From contig NZ_CP038213.1 of NCBI RefSeq assembly GCF_004526345.1, forward strand, positions 2,170,001 to 2,234,000: a stretch of 64,000 nucleotides of DNA, in the 5' to 3' direction. Below the pieces are notes generated by a model, which was given only the letters and a program-made list of their open reading frames with translations, was not told the DNA's origin and ran no database searches. Shown here in pieces: positions 36,988 to 46,913 of this stretch (positions are counted from its first letter, which is position 1; each line of letters opens with the position of its first letter). A program made the translations under genes and the position numbers. The DNA comes from Ornithinimicrobium flavum (lineage in GTDB: Bacteria > Actinomycetota > Actinomycetes > Actinomycetales > Dermatophilaceae).

Positions 36988-38231
36988 TGGTCGGGGTTCT
37001 CCTGGCACCACTGCTGGAACAGGGCGACGTTCTCCTGGTGCCCGGCGAAGTCGGTGGCGAACCGTGTCTCCCCGGTCGAGGGGTCGACGGTGACGAAGTA
37101 GAGCCAGTCGCCGGGCTCGGGGTTCAGGACCGCGCGGATCGCCTCCTCGCCCGGGCTGTTGATGGGGCCGGCCGGCAGCCCGGGGTAGGCGTAGGTGTTG
37201 TGGGGGTCGTCGTTGGCACGCTGCTCGTCCGTGGTGCCGGCCAGCCCGCGCTCCTGGTAGATGAAGTGGACCGTGGAGTCCATCTGCAGGTAGCCGTTGG
37301 TCTCCGGGTTGGGGTCCAGGCGGTTCTCGACGACCCGGGCCACCTTGGGCAGGTCCTCGGAGAAGGCACCCTCACCCTGGACGATGCTGGCCTTGATGAT
37401 GACCTCGCGCAGCTCGGGGCCGTCGGACAGACCGAGCTGCTCGTAGGTGCGCAGACCGGTGTCGATGAGCGTCTGCAGCTGCTGCTGGGGGGTGGTGTCC
37501 GGGCCGAACTCGTAGGTGCTGGGGTAGAGGAAGCCCTCGAGCTCCCCCTCGGCCGCGTCGGGCAGGTCGAGCGTGGCCGGGTCGACGGCCTCGTAGTCGG
37601 CGACGTCGTGGCCCGTGGCCTCGGCGAGCACGGCGAAGGTCTCGGCGACCCACAGGCCCTCCCGGACGGTGACGCCGTTGATCTCGCGGTAGTTGCCGTC
37701 GAGCAGCCGGGCCAGGGCCGCGGAGGCGCTCATCTGGTTGGCCATCCGGTAGGTGCCAGGCTGGATCGACGCGCCCGCCGGGTCCGCGGCCAGGGCCGCG
37801 GTGAAGGCGGACGCGGAGGCCACGACGTCCTCCTGCGCCAGCAGCTCGGCGATCTGCCCGCCGGCCGCCCCTTGGGGGATCTCGATCAGGATCTCGCCGG
37901 TGCCCGAGCCCTCGTAGTCCGCGGCGCTCGGCTCCGAGGAGCCGATGGACAGGTCGGGCAGCAGCGAGCTCACGGCACCGAAGGAGTAGATGCCGCCCAC
38001 GACGACCGCGGCGGTGGCCAGCAGCAGGGCGAGGACCTTGAGCACCGGGTTGCGGCGCTGCCGGCGCCGGGGACGGAAGGTCTCGTGGACCGGCGCGGGC
38101 TCGAGCATCTCGTCCGCGAGGGAGGCGTCGTGCTCCCGCACGCCGCGCAGGCCGAGCACGTCGTCGTCGTAGTGCGCCCCCGCGCCGCGGACGTCGTGCT
38201 CGTCCCAGTCGTCGTGGGGTGGCTGACTCAT
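36981..38231 (-). CDS. mltG: endolytic peptidoglycan transglycosylase MltG
   Basis: The 416-residue protein has a charged cytoplasmic N-terminus of about 60 residues, one membrane segment (64-85) and an extracellular YceG domain: 'IEIPQGAAGGQIAELLAQE' (LysM-like part), 'GELEGFLYPSTYEFGPDTT', and 'LPAGPINSPGEEAIRAVLNP'. The catalytic motif usually written SIVEKE reads ASIVQGEG (281-288): the first Glu is Gln, Glu287 remains. It cleaves nascent glycan strands. ATG 38231 overlaps ruvX by 4 bp. It lies in the conserved alaS-ruvX-mltG-aroE order. Confidence 0.93.
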   Translation of the reverse strand: MSQPPHDDWDEHDVRGAGAHYDDDVLGLRGVREHDASLADEMLEPAPVHETFRPRRRQRRNPVLKVLALLLATAAVVVGGIYSFGAVSSLLPDLSIGSSEPSAADYEGSGTGEILIEIPQGAAGGQIAELLAQEDVVASASAFTAALAADPAGASIQPGTYRMANQMSASAALARLLDGNYREINGVTVREGLWVAETFAVLAEATGHDVADYEAVDPATLDLPDAAEGELEGFLYPSTYEFGPDTTPQQQLQTLIDTGLRTYEQLGLSDGPELREVIIKASIVQGEGAFSEDLPKVARVVENRLDPNPETNGYLQMDSTVHFIYQERGLAGTTDEQRANDDPHNTYAYPGLPAGPINSPGEEAIRAVLNPEPGDWLYFVTVDPSTGETRFATDFAGHQENVALFQQWCQENPDQC

Positions 38232-38761
38232 GTGCCGTCCTTCGTGTCCGGGCCCGCGGACCGGGCAGTCCTGGGCTTCCTGGCCTTCAACGGCTCGCCG
38301 GGGCGGCGGCCGGCACTACGGGCCTCGAGGGCTCCCTGGAGGATAAGGGTGGCGGCCGCCTGATCGACGATGCCACGCTGGTCCCGGCCGCGGACGCCGC
38401 TGTCGCGCAGCGACCGGTGGGCGTCGACGGTGGTGAGCCGCTCGTCCCACAGGCGGACCGGCACCTCCAGGCGCCTCTGCAGCGTCCGAGCGTACCGTCG
38501 GGCCCGGCCCGCCGCCACACCCTCCTCCCCGGACAGGCTGCGCGGCAGGCCCACCACGACGCCGACGGCACCCCGCTCGACCACCTCGCGGACGATCCGG
38601 TCCAGGTCGGTCCCGTCCTGTTCGTCCCGCGCCAGGGTGGCCACGGGGAGGGCGAGCACGCCCCCGGGGTCGGACGCGGCCAGGCCCACGCGGACCTCAC
38701 CCACGTCCACCCCCAGCAGCACGCCGCCCTCGTCCCCGGACGGCCCGTCCTGGGTCGTCAC
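38228..38761 (-). CDS. ruvX: RuvX/YqgF RNase H-like protein
   Basis: The 177-residue protein of the YqgF family (pre-16S rRNA 5'-end processing, putative Holliday-junction nuclease) has '[18 protein letters not shown]' with the first catalytic Asp, '[12 protein letters not shown]' and '[13 protein letters not shown]' with the second acidic pair, and a final Asp in '[15 protein letters not shown]'. A basic tail of about 25 residues follows. Overlaps alaS and mltG by 4 bp each. Confidence 0.93.
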   Translation of the reverse strand: MTTQDGPSGDEGGVLLGVDVGEVRVGLAASDPGGVLALPVATLARDEQDGTDLDRIVREVVERGAVGVVVGLPRSLSGEEGVAAGRARRYARTLQRRLEVPVRLWDERLTTVDAHRSLRDSGVRGRDQRGIVDQAAATLILQGALEARSAGRRPGEPLKARKPRTARSAGPDTKDGT

Positions 38762-41457
38762 CGGCCCAGCGAGGCCTCGACCCGGGCCAGCGCCTCCCCC
38801 GTACGTGACGGGTCCTGCCCACCGCCCTGCGCGAGGTCCGCCTTGCCGCCGCCCCCTCCGCCGAGGGTCTCGGCCGCCACCTTGACCAGCGCGCCGGCCT
38901 GGATGCCTCGGCCTCGCGCCGCCTCGTTCGTCGCGACCACCACCGCGGGTCGTCCGTCCTTGACCCCGGTGAGGGCGACGACGACCGGGCGGTCGGTCCC
39001 GAGCCGTGCACGCAGGTCGGTGACCAGGCGTCGCAGGTCGTCCGCCGCCACGCCCTCGCCCAGGTCGTGGCCCAGGTAGGTCGTGCCGGAGACGTCCCGG
39101 GCGTGCTCGGTCAGCCCGGAGGCCGACGCCAGCACCTGCGCCGCCCGGGCCTGGGCGATCTCCCGCTCGGCCTCCTTCAGGCGGGTGACGAGCTGGGAGA
39201 CCCGGTCGGGCAGCTCGTCGGGGCGCACCTTGAGGCTGTCCGTGAGCTGGTTGACGATGACGTTCTCCCGCGCGAGGTGCTGGTAGGCGTCCGCACCCAC
39301 CAGGGCCTCGACGCGGCGGACACCGGAGCCGATGGAGGACTCACCCATGATCTTGACCAGGGACAGCTGGGCGGAGTTCAGCACGTGGGTGCCGCCGCAC
39401 AGCTCCAGGCTCCACGGCCCTCCCACCGAGACCACCCGGACCACGTCGGGGTAGCGCTCGCCGAAGAGCGCCATGGCCCCCATCTCGCGCGCCTGGGCGA
39501 AGGGCATCTCGGCCGCGCTGACCTGGAGGTCGGCCATGAGGCGTTCGTTGATGCGCTCCTCCACGGCCCGGAGCTCGTCCGCGTCCAGCCCGCGGGTGGC
39601 CCGGAAGTCGAAGCGCAACCGGCCCGGGGCGTTCTCCGAGCCCGCCTGGGTCGCCGAGTCACCGAGCGCCTCGCGCAGCACCTTGTGCACGATGTGGGTG
39701 GCGGTGTGGGCCCGGGAGACCGCTGCGCGCCGGACGACGTCGATCGTCGCGTGCGCGGTGTCGCCGGCGGCGACCATGCCCTCGACCAGACGGCCGCGGT
39801 GCACGGTCAGCCCCGGCACGGGACGCTGGACGTCAGTCACCTGGAAGACACCGCCACCGCCCAGCCGGATGGTGCCGTGGTCGGCGAGCTGCCCGCCGGC
39901 CTCGGCGTAGAAGGGGGTGGTGCGGAGCACGAGCTCGAGCTCGGTGCCCTCCTCGGCGGCGCCCCCGCCGGGGTGCTCGACGCGGTCCACCTCCTCGCCA
40001 CCGGAGACCACCGCCAGGACGGGTGACTCCCCCTCGGTCCGGTCGTAGCCCGTGAACTCCACGGCTCCCCCGAGCCGGTCGGCGATCGCCCGGTACGACG
40101 TGGCGCCGGCGTGACCTAGCTTCTTGGCCCGGGCGTCGGCCTTGGCGCGCTCACGCTGCTGGGTCATGAGCGAGCGGAAGCCCGCCTCGTCCACCTGCAG
40201 ACCCTGCTCGGCCGCCATCTCCAGGGTGAGGTCGATGGGGAAGCCGTAGGTGTCGTGCAGGGCGAAGGCCTCCGCCCCGGCCAGGGTGCGCGACCCGGTC
40301 GAGCGCGCCTTCGCCACCGCGGTGTCCAGGATCGTGGTGCCGCTGGCCAGGGTGCGACGGAAGGCGTCCTCCTCGGTGTAGGCCACCTCGCTGATCCGCG
40401 ACCAGTCACGCTCGAGCTCGGGGTAGGAGGCGGCCATGACGTCCTTGCTCACCGGCAGCAGGTCGGGCAGCGCGGCCCGGGAGGGGTCGACACCGAGCAG
40501 TCGCATCGACCGCACGGCCCGCCGGAGCAGGCGTCGCAGGACGTACCCGCGGCCCTCGTTGCCCGGGACCACCCCGTCCCCCATGAGCATGAGGCCGGAG
40601 CGCACGTGGTCGGCGACGACGCGGAACCGGACGTCGTCCTCCTCGGAGACGCCGTAGCTGCGGCCGGTGAGGTCCTCGGCGCGCTCGATGACGGGATACA
40701 CCTCGTCGATCTCGTAGAGGTTGTCCACACCCTGGAGCAGGTAGGCCACCCGCTCCAGGCCCATGCCCGTGTCGATGTTCTTGCGGGGCAGCTCCGAGGC
40801 GATGTCGAAGTCGGTCTTGGACCGGACCGCGGACAGCTCCTCCTGCATGAAGACGAGGTTCCAGATCTCCAGGAAGCGGTCCTCGTCGACCACCGGACCA
40901 CCGTCCGGGCCGTGCTCCGGGCCGCGGTCGACGTAGATCTCGCTGCACGGCCCGCCCGGACCGGGCACCCCCATCGACCAGTAGTTGTCCTCGTGGCCCC
41001 GTCGCTGGATGCGCTCGCGGGGCAGGCCCGCCACCCGGTGCCACAGGTCCGCCGCCTCGTCGTCCCCGTCGAGGACCGTGACCCAGATCGTGTCGGGATC
41101 GAACCCGAGGAAACCCTCGTCCTGGTTGCCGGTCACCAGCTCCCAGGCGTAGCCGATCGCCCCCTCCTTGAAGTAGTCGCCGAAGGAGAAGTTGCCGTTC
41201 ATCTGGAAGAACGTGCCGTGCCGGGTCGTCCTGCCGACCTCCTCGATGTCGAGGGTCCGCACACACTTCTGGACGCTCGTCGCCCGATCCCACGGAGGCG
41301 TCTGCTGCCCCAGGAAGTACGGCTTGAACGGGACCATGCCGGCGTTGACGAACAGGAGGTTGGGGTCGTCGTAGACCAGCGGGGCGCTCGGCACCACCGC
41401 GTGACCCCGGCTCTCGAAGAACGACAGCCAGCGGCGACGGATCTCGGCGGTTTCCAT
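38758..41457 (-). CDS. alaS: alanyl-tRNA synthetase
   Basis: The 899-residue class II synthetase starts '[19 protein letters not shown]'. The catalytic domain is followed by the editing domain with zinc ligands HTATH and CGGTH ('[12 protein letters not shown]'), and the C-terminal C-Ala domain ('[16 protein letters not shown]'). ATG 41457 is preceded by GAGGAG. The longer open frame upstream enters rarA and was discarded. It heads the alaS-ruvX-mltG-aro transcription unit, 76 bp after rarA. Confidence 0.97.
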   Translation of the reverse strand: METAEIRRRWLSFFESRGHAVVPSAPLVYDDPNLLFVNAGMVPFKPYFLGQQTPPWDRATSVQKCVRTLDIEEVGRTTRHGTFFQMNGNFSFGDYFKEGAIGYAWELVTGNQDEGFLGFDPDTIWVTVLDGDDEAADLWHRVAGLPRERIQRRGHEDNYWSMGVPGPGGPCSEIYVDRGPEHGPDGGPVVDEDRFLEIWNLVFMQEELSAVRSKTDFDIASELPRKNIDTGMGLERVAYLLQGVDNLYEIDEVYPVIERAEDLTGRSYGVSEEDDVRFRVVADHVRSGLMLMGDGVVPGNEGRGYVLRRLLRRAVRSMRLLGVDPSRAALPDLLPVSKDVMAASYPELERDWSRISEVAYTEEDAFRRTLASGTTILDTAVAKARSTGSRTLAGAEAFALHDTYGFPIDLTLEMAAEQGLQVDEAGFRSLMTQQRERAKADARAKKLGHAGATSYRAIADRLGGAVEFTGYDRTEGESPVLAVVSGGEEVDRVEHPGGGAAEEGTELELVLRTTPFYAEAGGQLADHGTIRLGGGGVFQVTDVQRPVPGLTVHRGRLVEGMVAAGDTAHATIDVVRRAAVSRAHTATHIVHKVLREALGDSATQAGSENAPGRLRFDFRATRGLDADELRAVEERINERLMADLQVSAAEMPFAQAREMGAMALFGERYPDVVRVVSVGGPWSLELCGGTHVLNSAQLSLVKIMGESSIGSGVRRVEALVGADAYQHLARENVIVNQLTDSLKVRPDELPDRVSQLVTRLKEAEREIAQARAAQVLASASGLTEHARDVSGTTYLGHDLGEGVAADDLRRLVTDLRARLGTDRPVVVALTGVKDGRPAVVVATNEAARGRGIQAGALVKVAAETLGGGGGGKADLAQGGGQDPSRTGEALARVEASLGR

Positions 41458-41533
41458 GATCTCCTCGAAGAACGGTGCAGGGGGAGGCGCGCCGACGGCG
41501 GGGCGGCCACCGACCAAGTCTAGTCGCTGCTGC

Positions 41534-42922
41534 TCATCGCTCCCTGCGCCCCCGGACGAGGCGTCGCAGCTCGGCCCAGCGCGGTCCGAGGCGCTCCTCC
41601 CAGCCCCGCCCGGTCGGGCGGTAGTAGTCCACGTCCGCCTCGAGCAGGTCGTCGGGGAGGAACTGCTGGCTCCCCACCCCCGCCGGCTCGTCGTGGCTGT
41701 ACCGGTAGCCCGCGCCGTGACCCAGCCGCTCGGCTCCCGCATACCCCGTCCCCCGCAGGTGGGGCGGGACCGGACCGCCCCGGCCGGCCCGCACGTCGGC
41801 GATGGCGGCGTTCACCGCCACGTAGACGGCGTTCGACTTCGGGGCCAGGGCATTGTGCACGACCGCCTGGGCCAGGATGATGCGCGCCTCCGGCATGCCG
41901 ATCTGGGCCACGGCGTGCATGGCCGCCACCGCGGTCTGGAGGGCGGTGGGATCGCCGAGCCCGACGTCCTCCGAGGCCGCGATGACGATCCGGCGGGCGA
42001 TGAAGCGAGGGTCCTCCCCCGCCTCGAGCTGCCGGGCGAGGTAGTGCAGCGCGGCATCCACGTCCGATCCGCGCATCGACTTGATGAAGGCGCTCGCCAC
42101 GTCGTAGTGCTGGTCACCGGCCCGGTCGTAGCGGACCGCGGCGTGGGCCACCGCCTGCTCCACGTGCTGCAGCCGGATCGGGATGACCTCACCCTCCCGG
42201 CCCGCCGCCCGCTCGTCGGTCGCCACCCCCGCCGCGGCCTCCAGCGTCGTCAGGGCCCGCCGGGCGTCGCCGCCCGCCATCCGCACGACGTGCTCCCTCG
42301 CCTCCTCCTCCAGCGTGAACTCCCCGGCCAGACCACGCTCGTCCACCAGGGCCCGTTCGACCACGCCGCGGACGTCATCGTCGTCCAGCGAGGTGAGCGT
42401 GACCAGGACCGACCTGGACAGCAGGGGGGCGATGACGGAGAACGACGGGTTCTCGGTCGTGGCGGCCACGAGGATGACCAACCGGTTCTCGACCCCCGGG
42501 AGCAGGGCGTCCTGCTGGGCCTTGCTGAAGCGGTGGATCTCGTCCAGGAAGAGGACGGTCTGCCGCCCGTAGAGGCTCCGGTCCTGGGTCGCCCGGTCCA
42601 TGACGGCGCGCACGTCCTTGACCCCGGCGGTGACCGCCGAGAGCTCCACGAACCGACGGTCCGCGGACCGGGCGACGAGATGGGCCAGGGTGGTCTTGCC
42701 CGTCCCCGGGGGCCCCCAGAGGATCGCGGACAGGGGTCCGGCCGCGCCGCCCTGGCCCTCGATGAGCCGCCTCAGGGGTGAGCCCGGTCGCAGCGCCGGC
42801 TGCTGCCCCGCCACCTCGTCCACCGTGCGTGGTCGCATCCGGACCGCCAGCGGCGGACGCAGGTCACCCTCACCGGCACCGGGCGCAGCGGCGTCGAACA
42901 GGTCCGTACCACCAGTTGCCAC
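41534..42922 (-). CDS. rarA: replication-associated recombination protein A (RarA/MgsA)
   Basis: The 462-residue AAA+ ATPase, related to clamp loaders, acts at stalled forks. Walker A '[18 protein letters not shown]', Walker B '[19 protein letters not shown]', sensor 1 '[11 protein letters not shown]' and the tetramerisation part '[19 protein letters not shown]' are present. GTG 42922 is chosen because a -10 box (TAGCCT) stands exactly seven nt upstream and the family start fits; a longer frame to 43003 is open but lacks support. Confidence 0.93.
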   Translation of the reverse strand: MATGGTDLFDAAAPGAGEGDLRPPLAVRMRPRTVDEVAGQQPALRPGSPLRRLIEGQGGAAGPLSAILWGPPGTGKTTLAHLVARSADRRFVELSAVTAGVKDVRAVMDRATQDRSLYGRQTVLFLDEIHRFSKAQQDALLPGVENRLVILVAATTENPSFSVIAPLLSRSVLVTLTSLDDDDVRGVVERALVDERGLAGEFTLEEEAREHVVRMAGGDARRALTTLEAAAGVATDERAAGREGEVIPIRLQHVEQAVAHAAVRYDRAGDQHYDVASAFIKSMRGSDVDAALHYLARQLEAGEDPRFIARRIVIAASEDVGLGDPTALQTAVAAMHAVAQIGMPEARIILAQAVVHNALAPKSNAVYVAVNAAIADVRAGRGGPVPPHLRGTGYAGAERLGHGAGYRYSHDEPAGVGSQQFLPDDLLEADVDYYRPTGRGWEERLGPRWAELRRLVRGRRER

Positions 42923-42929
42923 GGTCGCG

Positions 42930-42935
42930 AGGCTA
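42930..42935 (-). promoter_or_regulatory. -10 box for leaderless rarA
   Basis: Minus-strand TAGCCT, seven bases, then GTG. No ribosome-binding site between. Confidence 0.55.
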
Positions 42936-42982
42936 CCCGCAGCGGCGTCGGGGCGACGTCTGCACAGGTGACCTACGACTCC

Positions 42983-43000
42983 CCGAGGTCGGGACCTCGG
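42983..43000. promoter_or_regulatory. perfect inverted repeat CCGAGGTC-GG-GACCTCGG
   Basis: Eight-base perfect arms with a 2-base spacer in the 203-bp divergent gap 42923-43125. It is followed on the plus strand by an AT-rich stretch with TACTGT (43011-43016), a possible -10 box for the gene at 43126. The size and symmetry fit a dimeric-repressor operator. A smaller CGATG-N4-CATCG lies at 43030-43043. Confidence 0.5.
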
Positions 43001-43125
43001 CACTACTACTTACTGTCGTACTTAGGCCACGATGAATCCATCGAGCTCCACCACCGGGGCTCAACGACCGGTCGTCCCCGACCGGCCACCCCACGATCCG
43101 GGTCGACCCGGAGAAGGACACTCTC

Positions 43126-43884
43126 ATGACACAGCGTCTGCGCCTCGTCGGGATCATGCTCATGGTCTTCGGCCTGGTGTTCCTCGGCGGCGCCGCCGTC
43201 GCCTTCAGCATGTACCAGGACGGTCGGCACTCGCTGCAGAGCTTCAGCGAGGTGCAGGGCGTCGAGCTCAGCTACAACGACCAGGGCCAGCTCGTGGACC
43301 GGGGCGACCCCGCCGCGGCCGAGGCCATCATGACCATGCTCACCGACGAGTGGGGCTACCCCGTCTCGGACCGTGAGATGGACCCGGCCGACCCGCTGGT
43401 CAACACCGCGAGCGAGTACATGTACCAGATGGCCGTCATCACCCACCACGTCATCTACGGCACCTACCCCGTCACCCTGACCGAGGACCAGCTCGTCGAC
43501 GCCGACGGCAACGCGCTGACCGAGGTCGTCGTCAACGGGGAGACCATCGCCATCCCGGCCACGATCCCGGCCGAGGGCCTGACCTTCGACGTCAACGGCG
43601 AGGGCCGCTACTGGAACGACTTCGACCGCACCAACCCGGTCGACGCCGCCGCCCGTCCCCTCATCTGGACCGGCACCGTCCACGGCCTGGTCGGCGAGCT
43701 CGGCGTCGGCACCGTCACCGCCTCCGCCCTCAAGCTGGCCCTGGGCCTCACCGCCCTGATCGCCGGCCTGGGTGTCATCAACCTGCTGACCGGCGCGGGC
43801 CTGTACTGGGCCGCCGGACCGCGCAGGACGGCCGAGCTGCCCCCGGCCCCGGTCGAGCAGCCCGAGCTGGAGCGCATCGGCTGA
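43126..43884 (+). CDS. two-TM membrane protein of unknown function
   Basis: I do not recognise this 252-residue protein. It has an N-terminal membrane segment (about 8-29), an extracytoplasmic acidic domain of about 160 residues rich in Tyr/Thr ('TASEYMYQMAVITHHVIYG', 'VDADGNALTEVVVNGETI') and a second membrane segment (about 196-222), then a short Pro-rich cytoplasmic tail. The layout recalls the small actinobacterial proteins misnamed LigA, but no motif proves it. ATG 43126 has GGAGAAGGA upstream. A strong terminator follows, so it is monocistronic. Confidence 0.7.
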   Translation: MTQRLRLVGIMLMVFGLVFLGGAAVAFSMYQDGRHSLQSFSEVQGVELSYNDQGQLVDRGDPAAAEAIMTMLTDEWGYPVSDREMDPADPLVNTASEYMYQMAVITHHVIYGTYPVTLTEDQLVDADGNALTEVVVNGETIAIPATIPAEGLTFDVNGEGRYWNDFDRTNPVDAAARPLIWTGTVHGLVGELGVGTVTASALKLALGLTALIAGLGVINLLTGAGLYWAAGPRRTAELPPAPVEQPELERIG

Positions 43885-43906
43885 GCCCCGCCTGACCTGT
43901 CCCCGA

Positions 43907-43942
43907 GAGGGCCGGGTGCGAGTCCCCTCGCACCCGGCCCTC
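43907..43942 (+). terminator. perfect 16-bp hairpin terminator
   Basis: Arms GAGGGCCGGGTGCGAG and its exact complement flank a 4-base loop, 22 bp after the stop at 43884 and upstream of the GNAT gene promoter. No T-run, as is common in GC-rich actinobacteria. Confidence 0.8.
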
Positions 43943-43968
43943 ATCCGTGCCCGGAGTGTGGGGCGCAC

Positions 43969-43974
43969 TACGCT
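43969..43974 (+). promoter_or_regulatory. -10 box for leaderless GNAT gene
   Basis: TACGCT, seven bases, then GTG 43982; no ribosome-binding site. Confidence 0.55.
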
Positions 43975-43981
43975 GACGCCC

Positions 43982-44791
43982 GTGCCGTCCACCCTGCTGC
44001 GCGAGGTCACCCGGGCCTACCTGCTGAGATCCGCGGGACAGGACCCGTGGGTGCGCTGGGCCCTCGCCGACCCCCTGCCCGGCTCGGCCGTCGTGCACGA
44101 GGTCGTCGCCGTCGTCCAGCGGCTCGGTCACCGGCCGGGGCTCTGGGTGCTCCCGCTGCGACCGGGTATGCCGCCGGGCCGGACCCCCACCGACCTCACC
44201 GAGGAGGCCGGCCGGGTCGCCTCGACCCTCCGGGCCGTCCGCGCGGCAGGTCTGCTGGACGCCTGGGGCGCGATGTCGGCGTCGGTCCCCCAGGAGCACG
44301 CGGTGGTGGGGCAGGCCGAGCTGCCGCTCACGGACCGCGGCGGGGACTGGGAGTGGATGTGGACGACGACCGCTCCCCCGCCACGACCCGGGGAGGAGCG
44401 GCTCGTCCTGCTCGACGACCAGGACGACGCCGAGGAGCTCACCGCCTTCGCCCGGGAGCACAACCCCCGCGTGTGGACCCGGATCGGGGAGGGCGAGGTC
44501 GTCCGGTGGGTGGGGGTCCGGGACCGCCGCGGCGAGCTGGTCGCGGTCGGCGGCGCCGAGCTGGAGGGCTCGGGCGTCCCCCACCTCGCGGGCATCCTCA
44601 CGGCGGTGCCGGCCCGTGGGCAGGGCTGGGGCGAGACGGTCTCCAGCGCCCTGACGCGCTGGTCGGTGGCCCGCCACGGCGTCTGCACCCTCGGCATGTT
44701 CTCCGACAACGACGTCGCCCGGCGCCTCTACCACCGCCTCGGCTACCGGACGGCCAGGCGCTGGCACTCCCGGCACCTGGCCGACCGCTGA
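43982..44791 (+). CDS. GNAT-family N-acetyltransferase
   Basis: The 269-residue protein has a weakly conserved N-half (about 1-140) and a C-terminal GNAT domain with the acetyl-CoA motif 'VPARGQGWGETVSSAL' (R/QxxGxG/A) and a closing 'NDVARRLYHRLGYRTAR', typical of FR47-like acetyltransferases. Acceptor substrate unknown. GTG 43982 is supported by the leaderless promoter; the frame extends upstream into the terminator, which was rejected. Convergent with aspS, 29 bp apart. Confidence 0.82.
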   Translation: MPSTLLREVTRAYLLRSAGQDPWVRWALADPLPGSAVVHEVVAVVQRLGHRPGLWVLPLRPGMPPGRTPTDLTEEAGRVASTLRAVRAAGLLDAWGAMSASVPQEHAVVGQAELPLTDRGGDWEWMWTTTAPPPRPGEERLVLLDDQDDAEELTAFAREHNPRVWTRIGEGEVVRWVGVRDRRGELVAVGGAELEGSGVPHLAGILTAVPARGQGWGETVSSALTRWSVARHGVCTLGMFSDNDVARRLYHRLGYRTARRWHSRHLADR

Positions 44792-44820
44792 CCGCGCACA
44801 GGTCGGGTGGGGGGCTGCGC

Positions 44821-46647
44821 TCAGCCCTCCCGGGGGTTCACCTCCTCGGCGCCCTGCGGTGCGGGCGCCGGCGCCTGGGGTCGGGCGTCGATCCCGGCCT
44901 CCTTGCGCTGCTGGGAGGTGATCGGCGCCGGTGCCTCGGTGAGGGGGTCCAGGCCGCCGCCGGTCTTGGGGAAGGCGATGACGTCGCGGATCGAGTCGGT
45001 GCCGGCCAGCAGCGCCACGATCCGGTCCCAGCCGAAGGCGATCCCGCCGTGCGGGGGCGCGCCGTACTTGAACGCCTCGAGGAGGAAGCCGAACTTCTCC
45101 TGCGCCTGATCCTCGTCCAGGCCCATGATCGCGAAGACCCGCTCCTGCACGTCGCGGCGGTGGATACGGATCGACCCGCCCCCGATCTCGTTGCCGTTGC
45201 ACACCAGGTCGTAGGCGTAGGCGAGGGCGGCACCGGGGTCGGACTCCAGGGAGTCGAGGAACTGCTCCTGCGGGGAGGTGAAGGCGTGGTGCACCGCGGT
45301 CCACGCTCCGGCGCCCACCGCGACGTCGCCGGCCGCGACGGCCTCACCGGCGGGCTCGAAGAGCGGCGCGTCGACGACCCACAGGAAGCTCCAGGCCGAC
45401 TCGTCGATCAGCCCGACGCGCCGGCCGATCTCCAGCCGGGCGGCACCGAGGAGCGCTCGTGAGGCCTTGACCGGGCCGGCGGCGAAGAAGATCGCGTCGC
45501 CCGGCGCCGCACCCACGTGCGCCGCGAGACCGGCCTTCTCCTGCTCGGAGATGTTCTTGGCGACCGGGCCGCCGAGCTCGCCGTCCTCACCGACGGTGAC
45601 GTAGGCCAGGCCCTTGGCGCCGCGCTGCTTGGCCCACTCCTGCCAGGCGTCGAACTGGCGGCGCGGCTGGCTGCCGCCACCGGGCATGACGACCGCGCCG
45701 ACGTACTCCGCCTGGAAGACCCGGAAGGGCGTGCCGGCGAAGAAGTCGGTGCAGTCGGTGAGCTCGAGGTCGAAGCGCAGGTCGGGCTTGTCCGTGCCGT
45801 AGCGGGCCATCGCCTCGGCGTAGGTCATCCGCGGGAAGGGGGTGGTCAGCTCGACCCCCCTGACCGCCCAGACCGCCCGCGCGACCGCCTCGCCGAGCTC
45901 GATGACGTCGTCCTGCTCGACGAAGCTCATCTCGATGTCGAGCTGGGTGAACTCGGGCTGCCGGTCGGCCCGGAAGTCCTCGTCGCGGTAGCAGCGGGCG
46001 ATCTGGTAGTAGCGCTCCATACCGGAGACCATGAGCAGCTGCTTGAACAGCTGCGGGCTCTGCGGGAGGGCGTACCAGCTGCCCGGCTGCAGCCGGGCCG
46101 GCACGAGGAAGTCGCGCGCCCCCTCCGGGGTCGAGCGGGTCAGGGTCGGGGTCTCGATCTCGACGAAGTCGCGCTCCGCGAGCACGGCGCGGGCCGCGGC
46201 GTTGACCTTGGAGCGCAGCCGCAGGTTCTGCCCCGCCGAGCTGGCGCCCGGGCGGCGCAGGTCCAGGTAGCGGTGCCGCAGCCGGGCCTCCTCGCCCACG
46301 CTGACCCGCTCGTCGATCTGGAAGGGCAGCGGGGCGGACTCGCTGAGCACCTCGATGCCGGTGGCGATGACGTCCACGGCACCGGTCTGCAGGTCGGGGT
46401 TGACGTCCTTGTCCGCGCGGGCGGTCACGGTGCCCACGACCTTGACGCAGTACTCGTTGCGCAGGTCGTGCGCGGTGCCGGTCAGCACCTCGTCGCGGGC
46501 GACGACCTGGACCACGCCGCTGGCGTCGCGCAGGTCGAGGAAGGCGACACCGCCGTGGTCGCGGCGGCGCGCGATCCAGCCGGTCAGGGTCACGGTGGTG
46601 CCCACGTGCTCCGGGCGCAGGGTCCCGGCCTCATGGGTGCGAAGCAT
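44821..46647 (-). CDS. aspS: aspartyl-tRNA synthetase
   Basis: The 608-residue class IIb synthetase has the N-terminal OB anticodon-binding fold ('[18 protein letters not shown]'), motif 2 '[19 protein letters not shown]' and motif 3 '[12 protein letters not shown]', plus the bacterial GAD insertion. A Pro/Ala tail of about 25 residues ends the protein. ATG 46647 is preceded by AGAGGAGA. Upstream frames were rejected. A 17-bp palindrome lies 31 nt upstream. Confidence 0.97.
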   Translation of the reverse strand: MLRTHEAGTLRPEHVGTTVTLTGWIARRRDHGGVAFLDLRDASGVVQVVARDEVLTGTAHDLRNEYCVKVVGTVTARADKDVNPDLQTGAVDVIATGIEVLSESAPLPFQIDERVSVGEEARLRHRYLDLRRPGASSAGQNLRLRSKVNAAARAVLAERDFVEIETPTLTRSTPEGARDFLVPARLQPGSWYALPQSPQLFKQLLMVSGMERYYQIARCYRDEDFRADRQPEFTQLDIEMSFVEQDDVIELGEAVARAVWAVRGVELTTPFPRMTYAEAMARYGTDKPDLRFDLELTDCTDFFAGTPFRVFQAEYVGAVVMPGGGSQPRRQFDAWQEWAKQRGAKGLAYVTVGEDGELGGPVAKNISEQEKAGLAAHVGAAPGDAIFFAAGPVKASRALLGAARLEIGRRVGLIDESAWSFLWVVDAPLFEPAGEAVAAGDVAVGAGAWTAVHHAFTSPQEQFLDSLESDPGAALAYAYDLVCNGNEIGGGSIRIHRRDVQERVFAIMGLDEDQAQEKFGFLLEAFKYGAPPHGGIAFGWDRIVALLAGTDSIRDVIAFPKTGGGLDPLTEAPAPITSQQRKEAGIDARPQAPAPAPQGAEEVNPREG

Positions 46648-46677
46648 GGTTGTCTCCTCTCGGTCGTGACACGTCGA

Positions 46678-46694
46678 GGATCCACGGTGGATCC
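46678..46694 (-). promoter_or_regulatory. palindrome GGATCCAC-N-GTGGATCC in the aspS leader
   Basis: Perfect 8-bp arms with one central base, 31 nt before the aspS start in the 266-bp gap 46648-46913. It could be an operator or, as RNA, a stem near the ribosome site. No T-box elements were found. The rest of the gap holds no recognisable gene, only the -10 box listed at 46902. Confidence 0.4.
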
Positions 46695-46901
46695 CCGACG
46701 CAGCCCTGACAGGTGTGGGCGGGGGCCAGGTCGCGGTGCCACCACACCTTCGCCGAGGATCTCGGCCTCTCGTCGGTCCACCGGACGCGCGGTGCACGGG
46801 TGCGGCGGCCGGTCCCCTCCGGGACCGCGCGCCGCGGGCGGGTCGTCACTCCGCCCCGGGCACGAGGGCAGTCTATTCGCTCGCGCGGCGGCGCTGGACG
46901 C

Positions 46902-46907
46902 TACGGT
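46902..46907 (+). promoter_or_regulatory. -10 box for leaderless membrane-protein gene
   Basis: TACGGT, six bases, then ATG 46914; no ribosome-binding site. Confidence 0.5.
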
Positions 46908-46913
46908 TCACCC

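Noticed and set aside
46648..46913. T-box riboswitch before aspS
   Set aside because: No AGGGUGGNACCGCG T-box sequence or specifier stem found.
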